NCBI RefSeq assembly: GCF_028640845.1
Contig: NC_080541.1
Coordinates: 30,956,435 to 31,020,434, forward strand
Direction of reading: 5' to 3'
DNA: 64,000 bases
Source: Ahaetulla prasina
Lineage: Eukaryota; Chordata; Lepidosauria; Squamata; Colubridae
The translations under genes and the position numbers were made by a program. The notes beneath the pieces were generated by a model. The model did not search any database, was not told the origin of the DNA, and worked only from the letters and a program-made list of their open reading frames with translations. Below, piece by piece: positions 1-10,920 of the stretch (its first letter is position 1; the number at the start of each line of letters is the position of its first letter).

Positions 1-223
1 TAGCTCAGATAGAAAAAGACCAAACTGTGGTCAAAGAGTTTTGGGGAAGGAAAGGAGAATATGTTTATAAAAAGTGGAAGTAACAATATTATTGTGTCCA
101 GTTAAGCAGTGTTTCATGATTTTCCATGCCGGTTACAGCAGCCATATTGTGAATAGATTGCTGTCTGTTTTGGGATACAACCTTGTAGTGCTAAATGCAT
201 CCACTGCCTCAAAGATTTTTATC

Positions 224-520
224 TGAATAGAATAGAATTTTATTGGCCAAGTGTGATTGGACACACAAGGAATTTGTCTTGGTGCATATGCTCTCAGTGT
301 ACATAAAAGAAAAGATACGTTCATCAAGGTACAACATTTACAACACAATTGATGGTCAATATATCAATATAAATCATAAGGATTGCCAGCAACAAGTTAT
401 AGTCATACAGTCATAAGTGGAAAGAGATTGGTGATGGGAACTATGAAACGATTAATAGTAGTGCAGATTCAGTAAATAGTCTGACAGTGTTGAGGGAATT
501 ATTTGTTTAGCAGAGTGATG
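224..520 (-). mobile_element. CR1/L3 (Snake1-type) LINE 3' end
   Basis: On the - strand this ends with a 3' UTR containing CCAATCACACTTGGCCAATAAA and a short (ATTCT) tail. Equivalent 3' ends occur at 3079-3340, 46916-47470 and 51821-52215. The family is recognised from its repeated occurrence and its pentanucleotide tail. It is 5'-truncated with no ORF. Confidence 0.75.
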
Positions 521-1300
521 TGCTTTGGAGTCTCCAATGTTGAATTCACAGATCAGCTTGTTCTTGTCCATAATGAGGATATTATTAGCTATCACTAAGC
601 AATGTATGAACATTTTAAAAATTGCAGTTCTACCTAACTAACAGCCTAAGAAGCATAATGCTATAAAAGACTAGAAGGGAAGGGAAAGCAAAGTCAACCC
701 TGTTATTTCTGAGAGAAACAATGAAAGTTAACCTCTCCTCTCCATGTGGCATAGTATCTCTCGGAACAGAGGACTGCAAAGCCGGGTATCAAATACTTAT
801 TTTACTGTTCAGGCAGAAAAACAGATTAGAGGCTGTTAATATTTCGAAGGTCAGTCTCAGCCCTTTGAAATGAACTTGAAAATAAAATGGTAGCCACCAA
901 CTTAGGCATGTGGTAATAATGCCATTTAATCTGCTATCGCAGGTAACAGCGTAATGGGCACATTCTGAACCAACAGCCCTTTTCTTCAAAGGCAGCCCTA
1001 CTTAGTCAACATCAGAGTAGATCAATCTATTTGGAATCAATTGCTAGAGGGGAAGTTCTGATGGCATTTTTTTGTTTAAAAGTCAAGAGGGAATTGGAAC
1101 TAAGAGGGGGGGAAACCACTTCAGAAATCTAAATCCAAAATGGTAGAGGAATCAAGATATCCCCAGGACTCAAGTTGATTAGATCATACAACATGGCAAG
1201 TTTTCTACCAGGTAAACCTCATAGGCAGGCAGACAGAATTTCTATGATTTCTTCATTTCAATTTCTATTCTTCCATTTCGCATGGCACCACATTGTTTAA
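521..1300. other. Intergenic, no recognised feature
   Basis: AT-rich unique-looking sequence. No coding, RNA or repeat hallmark that I can support. Confidence 0.4.
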
Positions 1301-1304
1301 TACA

Positions 1305-1838
1305 ACTTGGAAAGGATGTAGTACCAATTACAGAGTTCATAATTTTAATAATTCCAGATATTCAGTATCACGCCACAATAACTTCTGTAGCATGCAGTCT
1401 TGGTCACCACGATGTAAAAAAGATGTGGAGACTCTAGAAAGAGTGCAGGGAAGAGCAACAAAGATGATTAGGGGACTGGAGGCTAAAATATATGAAGAAC
1501 GGTTGCTGGAACTGGGTATGTCTAGTCTGATGTAAAGAAACACTAAGAGTGACATGATAGCAGTGTTCCAATATTTGAGTGGCTGCCACAAAGAAGTGGG
1601 AGTCAAACTATTCTCCAAAGCACCTGCGGGCAGGACAGGAAGGAATGGGTAGGAATTACTCAAGAAGAGAACCAACTTAGAACTAAGGAGAAATTTTCTG
1701 ACAGAACAATCAGTGGAACAACTTGCCTCCAGAAGTTGTAAATGCTCCAATACTGGAAGTTTTAAAGATTTTGGATAACCATTAGTCTGAAGTGATGTAG
1801 GGTATCCTCCCTACAGGAGGTCTATTCTATTCTATTCT
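1305..1838 (+). mobile_element. CR1 LINE 3' end, degenerate
   Basis: Broken reading frames resemble the C-terminus of chicken-type CR1 reverse transcriptase, with LERVQGRATKMIRGLE followed by YEERLLELGM, then a D/MIAVFQYL-like stretch and a TEQSVEQL/LPPEV-like end. The copy ends in an (ATTCT)3 tail at 1819-1838. Several stops make it a dead 5'-truncated copy. Confidence 0.75.
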
Positions 1839-2006
1839 GTGGTGGATTGCTACTGGTTCGCCCCAGATCAGGCATACCAGTAGCGATGGTGGTAGGAAGC
1901 TCTGCCCACCTGCCCAGATACGCAGAGACATGCGCAGAAGCGTCATGCGGACCACATGAGCATCCGCAAGCGAACCGGTAGAGACCAACATTGAAACCCA
2001 CTACTG
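1838..2006. mobile_element. hAT-type non-autonomous element (ACCGGTTC group)
   Basis: Starts GTGGTGGATTGCTACTGG and ends GAAACCCACTACTG, an imperfect terminal inverted repeat shared with the copies at 5892-6167 and about 60225-60405. It lies immediately next to the ATTCT tail of the preceding CR1. Similar ATTCTATG sequence resumes after it, so it probably landed in that tail. Confidence 0.55.
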
Positions 2007-2009
2007 ATT

Positions 2010-2997
2010 CCATTATATTCTATGATTATAGCAAACATCCAGATACTTTTGTCTCCTACAAAAAAAAGGACATGTCCTTGTGAACACATTGACCAGCCTT
2101 GTATTTATCTCTGTTGGTCCATCCAGTTTAGCATAGTCATCTTTTACTAATCAGATGTTACTGAATCTGATTTTTTCTTTCTCAGTTTTGAAATTATTAA
2201 ACTGAACCTGAGCCTGAGGATTCCTGCATGCAAAGTCTATATTAAAAAGCATGAAAAACAAAATTTATTTGGTAATTAAAATTAGGGATTTTGCAATGAT
2301 CTGTAAAGTCTTATAGTAAAATGAAAAATAATTTAAACTCTCTGCCAGGTATCTCATTCCATTTTTGGGGTTTCACCAGGTATTTTCTTCTCTTGGTTAA
2401 GTATGGGTTTCACACAACACCTGCCCAGCCCACCAATTGCCTGAAGGATGGGACATTTTTCATGTGATGGAATTGAAAAGTAGAAAATGAAGAAGAATGC
2501 TTCTGTTCTTATTCCTTCCAGCCAATGGCTGGTGCAAGCGCATGTGTTTATTCCGACATCTGCATTTTGTTGCAGAAACAATATCATGTCATGCCCTTCA
2601 TGTAGACATCGTCCCATTGCATGTATCCATCCAGTCCAGTGCTCACCAAGTCCTCTGCATCAAATCTGGAATGCGTAGGGAGAAAATAGGATGTAGAACT
2701 AGCGATTGGCTGAGACTCGGGATGTTTCTATGGATGCAAATGCCGTTTGTAAAGTAAAATAAAATCTTGCAAGATGACATAGAAACAAGCCTCTGTTTTA
2801 AAGTGAGAGTGCCTGAATATTTTAGCATATACATTGTGACTTTCTGCCCCCCCCTCCCCACCATCCATTTTACTACGATGACTGCAGTTAGGGTGGTAAT
2901 AATTTGGAGGAACACCAAGGAAAGGATCTGTTGAATTAATCTATCAGTTTCAGTATCAGAAGTGGTTCTAAAGAGAAGAGACTTCATTGCACCAATC
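2010..2997. other. Intergenic, no recognised feature
   Basis: AT-rich sequence. Short ORFs on both strands (60-114 codons) have no recognisable domain and overlap one another, as expected by chance. Confidence 0.4.
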
Positions 2998-3340
2998 CCA
3001 AATGTGCTTTTTCAAGAGGCAACTGGACTATCTGGATAATCATAACCTGGATGACTGAGAATATCCATAGACATTAATTTGTCTTGATGTGTGTGCTCTC
3101 AGTATACATAAAAGAAAGATACGTTCATCAAGAATCATAAGGTACAACACTTAATGATAGTCGTAGGGAACAAATAAGCAATCAGGAAACAATATCAATA
3201 TAAATCATAAGGATAAAAGCAACAAAGTTACAGTCATACAGTCATAAGTGGAAGGAGAAGGGTGATGGGAACGATGAGAAGATTAATAGTGCAGATTTAG
3301 TCAATAGTTTGACAGTGTTGAGGGAATTATTTGCTTATCT
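2998..3340 (-). mobile_element. Palindrome-family arm fused to CR1/L3 3' end
   Basis: 2998-3078 resembles one arm of the inverted-repeat family at 4676-4855 and 22717-22850 (GTGCTTTTTCAAGAGGCAAC, later ATGACTGAGAATATCCATAG). From 3079 it passes directly into a CR1/L3 3' end in - orientation. Confidence 0.55.
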
Positions 3341-3344
3341 GCAG

Positions 3345-3410
3345 CGCGTGCACTTCCGAACCGGTAAGGAAGGTAAGTAGATTTCACCCCTGAATCCACC
3401 CCTGAATCCA
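3345..3410. mobile_element. Fragment of an ACCGGTTC-group hAT element
   Basis: Short stretch containing CGAACCGGTAAGGAAGGTAAG and ATTTCACCCCTG, the internal and terminal motifs of the hAT family seen elsewhere in the window. Only one end is recognisable. Confidence 0.45.
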
Positions 3411-3574
3411 GATCAGGGGGCTTTTCAGACAGTCACCCCCACATTGTCACGTTATAGCAATGTGCTGTACGTGGGACTCTGACTGAAGATACCTAGAATT
3501 TTCAGCCAGTCCAGAATGCACAGTCACAGGCATTGCGGGGCATGTCTCAGTAATGTAAATGTAAAGATTCCCCT

Positions 3575-3800
3575 CACACATATGTGTAGTGGTTCCCGAC
3601 TCTAGGGGGCGGTGCTCATCTCTGTTTCAAAGCCGAAGAGCCAGCGCTGTCCGAAGATGTCTCCATGGTCATGTGGCTAGCATGACTAAACACCAAAGGC
3701 GCACGGAACACTGTTACCTTCCCACCAAAGGTAGTCCCTATTTTTCTACTTGCATTTTTTACGTGCTTTCAAACCGCTAGGTTGGCAGAAGCTGGGACAA
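3575..3800 (-). mobile_element. tRNA-derived SINE, 3' part
   Basis: On the - strand it matches the body and 3' part of the full-length SINE at 61668-62015. Shared blocks include the CCTTTGGTGGGAAGGTAACA stretch, CATGCTAGCCACATGACC, CTTCGGCTTTGAAACAGAGA and GCACCGCCCCCTAGAGTCGG. The tRNA-like head is missing or degraded. Confidence 0.7.
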
Positions 3801-3929
3801 GTAACGGGAGCTCACCACGTTATGTCTCGGTATGCCCATGTAATAATATCTTTGCTTCATCAGCTGCCACTGATTGCCAGCTTGTTTTTAGGTGCAGTTG
3901 AAGGTGCTGTAAAGGTGCTCTACATGACG

Positions 3930-4440
3930 TAGGGCCTGGTGACTTCAGGGAGCGCCTATCTCCCACAGTATCTGCCCAATCTATTCAATCCTGCAGGGTT
4001 GATGCACTCCAGCATCCTTCAATTAAACAATGTCGTCTATTGGAACCCTGGAAGCATGCCTTCTATGTCAGAACACCTGCCCTCTGGAATGATATTTCCC
4101 CTTCCCCCAAGACTCAGATGGCCCCACTCTTTTGTTGTTTAGAACAGGGGTCTCCAACCTTGGCAACTTTAAGCCTGGCGGACTTCAACTCCCAGAATTC
4201 TGAGAGTTGAAGTCTACCAGGCTTAAAGTTGCCAAGGTTGGAGACCCCTGGTTTAGAAGAACCGTGAAGACCTGGTTCTTCATCCAGGCCTGCTGTGGAG
4301 TATGAATGAGAGCCCTGGTTCCATCATGTTTGCTATCTTTTATCTTTATCTTTCATTGATTCTATTGTTACTTCTTGGATTGTTGTGAGCTGTCCAAAGT
4401 TGTTGAAAGTTGGGTGACATACAAGTTCAATAAATAATGT
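3930..4440 (+). mobile_element. CR1-type LINE 3' end, split by a MITE
   Basis: Fragments of CR1-type RT C-terminus are recognisable (an ALWND-like stretch near 4070 and a KTWFFIQACCGV-like stretch after the MITE), ending with CAATAAATAATGTTA. It is interrupted at 4145-4250 by a hAT MITE. No frame is open. Confidence 0.6.
4145..4250. mobile_element. hAT MITE, 106 bp, with perfect 8-bp target duplication
   Basis: Starts CAGGGGTCTCCAACCTTGGC and ends with its inverse; almost the whole element is one hairpin. It is flanked by identical GTTTAGAA at 4137-4144 and 4251-4258. The 8-bp duplication and CAGGGG ends are hAT hallmarks. It sits inside a CR1 3' end and is therefore younger than it. Confidence 0.88.
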
Positions 4441-4675
4441 TACTGTTGTTGCTCTTCTGTTCTTTAGTTTGGAATTGTGTTGCTTCACCTGATTAAGCCA
4501 CAGCAGCTGGATTCACAAATAACTAAGCCAAAACCATTTAGGTTACATTTTAGTTTAGTACAATGGGAGAATACTGGGAGCTGAAGTCCACACATCTTAA
4601 AGTTGGCAAGTTTGAGAAGTACTGATTAATGTAATGGACAATATCAGCCAAATTCTCAGTTAGTCTAATCCAAAG

Positions 4676-4855
4676 ATGCTTTTTTTTAAGAGGCAACTGG
4701 ACTTTCTGCTTTTTTTTTGAAGACATTTCCCTGCTCATCCAAGAAGCTTCTTCAGCTCTGAAGAAGTCTTCAAAGAAAAAGCAGAAAGTCCAGTTGCCTC
4801 TTGAAAAACAGCACCTTTGGGACAACTATGACCTGAATGACCGAGAATATCCATA
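4676..4855. repeat. Inverted-repeat element, probable Penelope-type terminal repeat
   Basis: Two arms of about 60 nt (AGAGGCAACTGGACTTTCTG and its complement) are separated by a spacer with AAGAAGCTTCTTCAGCTCTG. The same family is at 22717-22850, where one arm carries AGAAGCGAAACGTCTTC. That sequence resembles the GAAACGTC block of Penelope-associated hammerhead motifs. Assignment to Penelope-like elements is inference. Confidence 0.55.
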
Positions 4856-4865
4856 GATATTAGTC

Positions 4866-5256
4866 CAGGAGTGAAATGCTCCCGGTTCGGACTGGATCGC
4901 CCAATCTGGTAGCAATGGCGGCGGGTGGTTCGGAGAACCGGTAGCAAAAATCCCTGCCCCCCCATGCCCAGCTGAGCTGCATGATCATCAGAGGGTTGTT
5001 TTTTTTTTACTTTTAAAAGCATTTTTTCTTCGGCTGAAAAAATGCTTTTAAAAGTAAAAAAAAAAGCCTCTGACGATCGCGCGGCTCAGCTGGGATCGTC
5101 AAGAGTTTTTTAAAACCTCTTCGGCCGAAGAGGTTGTAGAAAAAATGCTTTTAAAAGTAAAAAAAAAAAGTTGGCCACACCCATCCAGTCACATTAAACC
5201 CCCACACCAAGCCACGCCCACAGACCAGTGGTAACAAATTTTACATTTCACCCCTG
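4866..5256. mobile_element. hAT non-autonomous element, 391 bp
   Basis: Starts CAGGAGTGAAATGCTCCCGG and ends TTTTACATTTCACCCCTG. Flanks TATTAGTC (4858-4865) and CATTAGTC (5257-5264) match at 7 of 8. Internal self-complementary stretches (AAAATGCTTTTAAAAGTAAA and CTCTTCGGCCGAAGAG) form strong hairpins. Sister copies are at 49438-49850 and 58211-58729. Confidence 0.85.
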
Positions 5257-5399
5257 CATTAGTCTAACCTTCCCCCTCGCACTGAGCTGTTGGATGCTTG
5301 TGCATTGCATACGCACGGATTTGGCAGGTTTTGGTGGGTTTTGCTTAAATCTTGGCAAAAAGAGGTTGGATTAACCACTGCCCCACCACAGTCCCTACA

Positions 5400-5790
5400 G
5401 GTAGTCCTTGAGTTATGACTGGTTGCTTAGCAACCATTTGAAATAACAAAGAGTTAAGTACTCCCAAAGGTACTTATGTCCCCCAAGTTACGATAGCTGT
5501 CCCCCTCCCTGTTGTCATATGATCATAGTTCAGGCAACCCAGCAACTGGCCCACATTTAGGACTGTTTGCAACACCTGGAGTCACATAAGCGCAATATGT
5601 GATGTTTTTGTCCAAACCCGGCGTTTACTTCCACTTTTCAGTGAAAATGCCTTATAGAGAACAATGGCTTTGCTTAAGGACTGCAGTATTTGCTTAATAA
5701 TCTATGCAAAAAAAAAAAAAAAAGATTGTAAAATCAGGTCTGTCACATGGGTGACTCACTTTACGACCATCGTGACTTCCCACTGTAATG
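5400..5790. repeat. Interspersed repeat (GTAGTCCTTGAGTTATGAC family)
   Basis: Begins CAGGTAGTCCTTGAGTTATG and runs through CACATTTAGGACTGTTTGC-type blocks to a TTTACGACC end. Related degenerate sequence occurs at 55622-55990 and 61418-61640, and perhaps 20005-20110. It looks like a DNA-transposon-derived repeat, but I cannot name the family. Confidence 0.45.
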
Positions 5791-5891
5791 GACAGATTAC
5801 AGATTGCTCTTTTCTTAACATATAGAATAAATCTGTGTTTGCATTCATGCAATCAACACCAAAGCTAAACTGTCCCTTATTCCCCCCACCC

Positions 5892-6167
5892 CAGAGATGG
5901 GTTTCAGCAGGTTCTGACCAGTTCTGGAGAACCAGTAGCAAAGATTTTGAGTAGTTCAGAGAACCGATAGTAAAAATTCTGACTGGCCCCGCCCCCATCT
6001 ATTCTCTGCCTCCCAAGTCCCATCTGATCAGGAGGAAATGGGGATTTTGCAATATCCTTCACCTGGAGTGGGGAGGGAATGGAGATTTTACAGTATCCTT
6101 CCCCTGCCACGTCCACCAAGCCACGCCCACAGAACCAGTAGTAAAAAAAAATTGAAACCCACCACTG
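5892..6167. mobile_element. hAT non-autonomous element, 276 bp, perfect target duplication
   Basis: Starts CAGAGATGGGTTTCAGCAGG and ends TTGAAACCCACCACTG. Both flanks carry CCCCACCC (5884-5891 and 6168-6175). It contains the ACCAGTAGTAAAAA and CCACGCCCACAGAACC motifs of the ACCGGTTC group, also present at 17779-18012. Confidence 0.8.
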
Positions 6168-7190
6168 CCCCACCCCACCCTAGTCAGGAACTGCCATTTC
6201 TGCTTCATTGTATATGTTTCATTTTGGTCTGGTAGATGTTCATGGGACTATTTCTTCTTTCTGCTTTTATACTGCGCTCTAAAGCAATTGGGCTATATAA
6301 CATCTATTCTGGAAGTGAAGTAGAAAAATTTCATTGTTGCAAAAACATTTTCTTATAACCTCAATTAGCTGAGCAATCAGAAAAAAACACACCCGGGACT
6401 ATTTTACATCAGCATGAGAAATTGTGATCACCTATCAACAGAGGAAAGGGGGGGGGGGGAGAGACCTTGGCCTTTAGAATCCCTTTTAAACGGGAATTGG
6501 CACCGCTTTAAAGATCACCTTGGAACAGTATGTCCAAACTGACTGAGCCAGAGAGTGTTATCAAAGCACCCTGTATCAGTGAAAAGAAACTTGGACACTC
6601 CCTTGTGAAAGCTTCAGGCTCCTCTTTTATCTTTTGTGTGCATGACACACAACCGGGGCTTACACAATAACGTCTGAGGATGTGGCGCAACCTAACAGAG
6701 GACTTGAAAGCGGGAGGGAAAAACGGTAGGAGAAATGTTGCTTCTGGGACACTCAGCATTCTCTTGTTTTACAACTGGCGCGAAACAGCAGACCTCACGG
6801 ATGAAATGTGTGGTTTAATTAGGGGATTTGCTGGTTTTCGCTCAACGGTCTCGCCTGGTGAGAAGTTCTGTAGACCTGAAAAAATGTGTGGGTTCTTTAT
6901 TCAGCTTGACCTTGACAGAGGTATGATCTAGTTATGGATCCAGTGCTTTCCAAATGGATTGGACCGACCAACTCTCATAATCCTTACTTGTTTATGCAAT
7001 ATATCTGCTGTATTAATATTCAGAGACTCTAACATGCTTCCTATCTTGCTCACATAATAACAAATTCTACATAAGACTAAATCTTCACTGAAGAGGATAC
7101 TGACTTGGGTCTGAGAAACACTGATAGAAGAGACTGAAGGAAAGGGCTTTCCAGACTGCATCTAAGCTGCTGTGAGTCACCAGATCATCT
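6168..7190. other. Intergenic, no recognised feature
   Basis: Mixed-composition DNA with a poly-G tract near 6450. Short ORFs near 6508-6931 on both strands overlap and lack domains. Nothing can be supported. Confidence 0.4.
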
Positions 7191-7204
7191 TTAGGGTGAC
7201 CCGC

Positions 7205-9700
7205 TGTTTAGGGTGACCCGCTCCCTGCTCACGCAGGGGGCTCGGGAGGACCCCTTACAGGGACGCGCTGAGGATTTTGTTCAGTATCTGTCTGATAAAA
7301 TCGCTCAGATTCGGGACGGCTTGGACATTGATTGGATAGATTCAGGTGGGATGGCAGAGACAGGTCTTGAGAATGTTATCTGGGCTGAGTTAGATCCTGT
7401 GACTCCTGAGGACATGGACAGGTTGTTGGGCAGGTTGAACTCCACCACATGTTTATTGGACCCGTGTCCCTCCTGGATGGTGCTGGCCACTCAGGAGGTT
7501 ACACGAGGCTGGCTCCAGAAAGTTACCAACGCTTCTTTGTTGGAGGGTGTCTTCCCCGCCGCTTTGAAAGAGGCGGTGGTGAGGCCCCTCCTCAAGAAGC
7601 CCTCCCTGGACCCGGCTGTTTTAGCGAACTATCGTCCAGTCTCCAACCTTCGCTTCTTAGCGAAGGTTGTTGAGAGTGTGGTGGCAAATCAGCTTCCTCA
7701 ACACCTGGAGGAAACTGTCTATCTGGACCCGTTCCAGTCTGGTTTCAGACCCGGTTACAGCACCGAGATGGCTTTGGTTGCATTGGTGGATGACCTCTGG
7801 AGAGCCTGGGACAGAGGTTGTTCCTCTGTCCTGGTTCTATTAGATCTCTCGGCGGCTTTTGATACCATCGACCATGGTATCCTGCTGCAACGGTTGGGGG
7901 ATTGGGAGTGGGAGGCACTGTGTATCGGTGGTTCTCCTCCTATCTCTCTGACCGTCGCAGACGGTGTTGGCAGGGGGCAGAGGTCACCCCAAGGTGTCTC
8001 ACTTGTGGGGTGCCTCAGGGGTCTGTTCTCTCACCTCTCCTGTTCAACATCTATATGAAGCCGCTGGGTGAGGTTATCCGTGGTTTCGGGGTGGATTATC
8101 ATCTGTACGCTGATGATACTCAGCTGTACATTTCCACCCCGAACCACCCAAATGAAGCCGTTGAGGTGATGGGCCGGTGTCTTGAGGCTGTGCGGGTCTG
8201 GATGGGGAGGAACAGGCTCCGACTCAACCCTTCCAAGACAGAGTGGCTGTGGGTGCCGGCGTCCCGGTACAGTCAGCTTACACCATCGCTGACTGTGGGG
8301 GAGGAAGTACTGACCCCCAGGGAGGGAGTGCGCAACTTAGGCGTTCTCCTGGACGATCGGCTGTCCTTAGAGGATCATTTGACAGCTGTTCTGTTTCCCT
8401 CCCCCCAATACTCCCAGCAAAGAGTCAGTCAGAGGCCTTCTTTTCTCCTTTTATTTACATAGATACATGTCCTGGCCACGTCTACCCACGGGCCTGCCAA
8501 GTTTCTGGAGATAACGAGGAAATTATAGATAAGGCCAGAATTACTCACGAATATATTCTTCCCTCCATTGAGACAGCTAGCCCGCGCCAATTCATTGCTT
8601 TTTCCAAGACAAAAAACCAGGAAGTCCCACCTCCTATTTATAGTCTCTGCAGATGTCACTGCATGACAATTATGACTTGGCTTTCCCCCAACACTCCTTC
8701 TCCTGCGCACACCGATCACGCCTGCGCAGCCTTGCATCACTCCAAAACTGTTCTTGGGGCGTTGCCAAATCAGAAGAAGGCTCCAGGGAATCAGGTCTTG
8801 CCGGCCCCTCCTCCTCCCTTTGAGGGGGTGCCAGGGAGGGAAAGGGCTCAAGAGAAACAGGGCTTGCCAGGTCTTCTCCCTCACTTTCTGAATCATCCGA
8901 GTCCAGGAGTCCGGGTCCAGGAACCTGGGTCACAACAACAGCCGTCGCCAGGGGAGCTTTTTATCAGGTCCACCTGATCCGCCAGTTGCGCCCCTTCCTT
9001 GACCGGGACGCCTTACGCACGGTCACTCACGCCCTCGTCACTTCCCGCCTGGACTATTGCAATGCTCTCTACATGGGGCTCCTTGAAGAGCACCCGAGGC
9101 TCCAGTTAGTCCAGAATGCGCCGCTGGTGATAGAGGGAGCACCGCGCTGCTCCCATATAACACCTATCCTGCGCAGCCTACACTGGCTACCGGTAGTCTT
9201 CCGGGTGCAATTCAAGGTTTTGGTTACCATCTTTAAAGCGCTCCATGGCTTAGGACCGGGATACCTTCGAGACCGCCTTCTGCCGCCGATTGCCTCCCAA
9301 CGACCTGTGCGCTCCCACAGAGTGGGCCAATGTAGGTTGGCTACCCCCACGGGGAAGGGCCTTCTCTGTGGCGGCACCAGCCCTGTGGAACGAGCTTCCT
9401 CCGGGATTACGACAACTCCCCGACCTCCGGACCTTCAGACGTGAACTGAAGACTCTATTATTTCAGCGTGCGGGACTAGCCTAAGACCAAAATGTTTTAG
9501 CTAAATTTTAATGGGGGTTTTACTGGTTTTTACTGTTTTAGTGATCAGGCTATGATAATATTTAGTTTTAACTGGGTTTTAATGTTTATTTATTATATTG
9601 TTTTTATATTGTTTTTAATATGCCTGTGAACCGCCCTGAGTCCTACGGGAGATGGTGCGGTATATAAGTTTGATAAATAAATAAAATAAATAAATAAATA
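7205..9700 (+). mobile_element. CR1-type LINE, 5'-truncated, with RT coding remnant
   Basis: The frame opens within ORF2 and reads reverse-transcriptase blocks: VVRPLLKKPSLDP, NYRPVSNLRFLAKVVE, FQSGFRPGYSTEMALV and LDLSAAFDTIDHGILL (motif A), all in 7213-7900. After a frameshift near 7900 come GVPQGSVLSPLLFNIYMKPL and LYADDTQLY (motif C, 8103-8129). The C-terminal part (TSRLDYCNALYMGL and HWLPVVFRVQFKVL) resumes after an inserted LTR at 8387-8937. The 3' UTR has ACCGCCCTGAGTCCTACGGG and ends in an AAATA-rich tail (9660-9702). At least one frameshift plus the insertion make this copy inactive. A sister copy is at 18317-19915. Confidence 0.92.
8387..8937 (-). mobile_element. Solo LTR, 551 bp, inserted in the CR1 LINE
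   Basis: On the - strand it reads TGTTGTGACCCAGG...CAGAACA, with canonical TG..CA ends. It contains a TATAAATAG box and AATAAA (plus-strand TTTATT near 8449). The flanks carry the identical 5-bp ACAGC (8382-8386 and 8938-8942), a retroviral-type target duplication. No internal sequence remains, so this is a recombined solo LTR. A Glu/Ser/Asp-rich reading on the - strand near 8670-8933 has no recognisable domain. Confidence 0.88.
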
Positions 9701-9702
9701 AA

Positions 9703-10600
9703 TTTAATGGGGTGGATTTTAACAGAGTAATTAAACACGAATTAAGAAACACAACAGTGATATCTTTTCTGGAAGGTTTATTGTATGTGCCTAATTTTCA
9801 ACCAGCTTTTTACCACTTGACGCTCCCATCACAATGAGGAAGATCTTTTGACCTTTGAAAAGAAGCCCTTGAGGATGACAATTGTATGGGAGAAAAATAT
9901 TGAGAGCTATGATCTTTCTCTGTCAGCAGCTCTCAGATTCCAAGCTATCAGCTCAAGGTGCTGAGTTTGAAAGAAATGTACCCATCTTTTAATCACTATT
10001 GAGCAATGACAGGACAATTAGCTTTTTGCTTTCTGATACTTAGTAAATTATCTTTTAGTGCTTAAAGAGGCAGAGCCCTTCCTTAAAAGATGCAGTATTT
10101 GTCAAACTTGGCAACTTTAAAATGTGTGGCCTTCAGCATGTTGGCTGGGAAGTTCTGGAATTTGAAGCCCACTCATCTTAAAGTTACCAGATTTGACAAA
10201 CATTGCTGTAGAAGATCTTGGTTGCATGATATTATTACCAAGCATTGTTAAAAGAAGCAGTGTAGGACTTTTAAAGGCAATAGTTACATTTATAAATATA
10301 AAAAATAAACAAGGTCTTCCTAGAGGAAGCAGTCCTAGAGATTCAAATATTTATCCATTGGTTAATCAATGCAATTATTTCACGATGAATTACTCTGTGA
10401 TAGAAAATTTAAGTGACCAGCCTATTGGAAATTTCAAATGACAAATCTGTCATTTCAGGATTGAGGTGATCCTTCAGTGAACAATTTTTGGTATTTAATT
10501 CCTCTGCTGGAAGAACAGTGCTGATATGAGTGAGACAAATCAATTGCGGCCACAATGAATTTAATTACAGTTTTATTAATTGTATACTATACAGTGGGTG
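9703..10600. other. Intergenic; degenerate MITE near 10098-10205
   Basis: Mostly unremarkable DNA. 10098-10205 retains TCAAACTTGGCAACTTTAAA and its inverse, TTAAAGTTACCAGATTTGAC, the worn ends of a MITE related to the CAGGGGTCTCC family. No gene seen. Confidence 0.45.
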
Positions 10601-10605
10601 GGGGG

Positions 10606-10920
10606 GATTGCTTAGCAGTTAGGAAGCTGAGCTTGTCAGTTGGAAAGCTGGCAGCCTAGGTTCGAGACCAGAGCGCTGCACCATGGAACAAGCTCCCATT
10701 CCTACTTCAGCAGCTAGCAGTTTGAAAGCATGAAAATGCACGTAGATAAATAGGTACCACTTTGGTGGGAAGGTAACTGTGTTCCATGTTTTGCTGCACG
10801 TTCTGCACTGTGGCATGATGTCATGCTGGCCACACAACTGTGGAAACATCGTCGGACAACACTGGCTCCCTCAACTAAGAACGGAGATGAACACCTCTTC
10901 CTAGACTTGAACCTGACTGG
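10606..10920 (+). mobile_element. tRNA-derived SINE
   Basis: A tRNA-like head with box B (GGTTCGAGACC, around 10659) is followed by the body shared with the SINE at 61668-62015: TTTGGTGGGAAGGTAACTGT, ATGCTGGCCACACAACTGTG and GAACGGAGATGAACACC. It is divergent and not a functional tRNA gene. Confidence 0.75.

Noticed and set aside
8243..8977. 244-codon ORF spanning a CR1/LTR junction
   Set aside because: It runs out of CR1 sequence into the antisense strand of the solo LTR. The frame is fortuitous and the junction is the insertion point.
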